64,000 nt of DNA, from positions 1-64,000 of the forward strand of contig JAFGSI010000038.1 of NCBI GenBank assembly GCA_016934715.1, in the 5' to 3' direction. Source of the stretch: Anaerolineales bacterium. Its GTDB lineage: Bacteria > Chloroflexota > Anaerolineae > Anaerolineales > Villigracilaceae. Made by a program: the position numbers and the translations under genes. Under the pieces are notes generated by a model, which was not told the origin of the DNA, ran no database searches, and was given only the letters and a program-made list of their open reading frames with translations. Positions 63,459-64,000 of the stretch are shown here, piece by piece. Position 1 is the stretch's first letter. The number at the start of each line of letters is the position of its first letter.

Positions 63459-63684
63459 ACTTCTCTTCCAAATATTGCCTGTGATCCTGAACGGTGGCAC
63501 CCGGCGGCAAGGTGCCACTCAGCCTGCGGACAATCGGGGCCTCCTCCAAAGGCTGCTGGGAGGGGATCCGGCGAAGGTAGGCTTCGATGAGGTTGGTGAG
63601 GGTGGTGTTATTCTGTGCGGCGTAGCGCTTGATGTTTTCCAGCAGATCACGCGGCACACGGACAGTCAGTTTGTCTTTTTGCAT
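63451..63684 (-). CDS. Antitoxin with ribbon-helix-helix N-terminus
   Basis: 77 aa: MQKDKLTVRVPRDLLENIKRYAAQ (strand plus helix), TTLTNLIEAYLRRIP (second helix), then a tail of about 30 residues to bind a toxin. GGAG precedes ATG 63684. Its toxin partner is reduced to a 34-codon remnant, so it may be an orphan antitoxin. Confidence 0.75.
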   Translation of the reverse strand: MQKDKLTVRVPRDLLENIKRYAAQNNTTLTNLIEAYLRRIPSQQPLEEAPIVRRLSGTLPPGATVQDHRQYLEEKYG

Positions 63685-63752
63685 GGCAGCTCTCCTGCTG
63701 GCAGTAATGGCATTTTCTTGTGCGGCTATCTGGCAAGGGGTTCGCATCGCTT

Positions 63753-64000
63753 TTATCGGGCCAGCAACCACTCCGCGGTGGAGCGAATTTCCACCGGAAC
63801 GCCATTGATCTCCAGGCTGTTCTCATTCTCATCTGAGAGGATCAGGGTATCTTTTACCTTGAGTGCCTGGCAAGCATCGGAAAGGGCGCGCAGCTCCCGA
63901 GCGCGCGTGGCTGGGGTATCCAGGTTCTGTGCAACCTGGACCAGTCGCTGTTGTTCGGGGAGATAAAAGTCCACTTCGTAACCGCCGGGTGTGGTGTAAT
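63753..64000 (-). CDS. C-terminal part of a DUF4143-type AAA ATPase (runs off right edge)
   Basis: The last 82 or so codons of a minus-strand gene; its start is outside the window. The sequence YTTPGGYEVDFYLPEQQRLVQVAQNL is the typical DUF4143 nuclease-like end (GxEVDF then a beta strand with Gln/Val), found C-terminal to AAA ATPases. The internal start suggested by MDFYL is a GTG codon inside this domain and is not a real start. Confidence 0.65.
   Translation of the reverse strand, partial: YTTPGGYEVDFYLPEQQRLVQVAQNLDTPATRARELRALSDACQALKVKDTLILSDENENSLEINGVPVEIRSTAEWLLAR

Overview
The window is a GC-rich bacterial chromosome segment with dense, short-spaced operons. I infer a member of the Chloroflexota (Anaerolineae-like). 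The reasons are a B12-type light regulator beside carotenoid genes, a dcw (division and cell wall) cluster without murE, and an operon of ubiquitin-like, E1, E2, RING and JAB genes; the lineage is not proved. UGA is an ordinary stop in many genes here, but three in-frame UGAs look like selenocysteine (Sec) codons.

Layout. 1-1134: 5' part of an AAA ATPase gene (minus), then RNase P RNA (minus). 1220-5300: PadR-controlled operon (regulator, polyferredoxin, CPBP protease, tandem iron-sulfur flavoprotein), then a decayed alpha/beta hydrolase. 5442-10662: 7TM histidine kinase and response regulator, MocR-type regulator and a divergent EamA exporter. 10714-13240: AraC regulator, a MerB-like (organomercurial lyase family) gene in which both catalytic cysteines are UGA, and BioY. 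13356-21873: aldo/keto reductase, cyclic-2,3-DPG synthetase-like GTPase, argS, rpsT with a long basic tail, rubrerythrin, obg and a Tat-exported DUF362 protein.

22045-28448 (minus) is a compact seven-gene operon: E1 (fused to a GntR winged helix), membrane RING-like protein, ubiquitin-E2 fusion, free ubiquitin-like protein, JAB isopeptidase, membrane FHA protein and VWA protein. It starts from a consensus promoter followed by a FadR-type palindrome, so the E1 fusion probably regulates its own operon. A zinc-ribbon clostripain-like protease lies upstream.

31341-43201 looks like a light and oxidative-stress locus. A CarH-like MerR/B12 regulator is divergent from crtI and crtB. These are followed by a site-2 protease, a photolyase, a TspO-like protein, a hydrolase, a Sec-containing peroxiredoxin-like protein, plsY, lycopene cyclase and a riboflavin-kinase-like gene.

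43375-60749 (minus) is the dcw cluster from mraZ to ftsZ, with a cvpA-like gene and a 64-residue ORF inserted and three MraZ boxes upstream. 60914-64000 holds a methyltransferase and a defence/addiction patch: a nucleotidyltransferase pair, a Phd/PIN toxin-antitoxin pair, an antitoxin with a truncated PIN toxin, and the C-terminal part of a DUF4143-type ATPase at the right edge.
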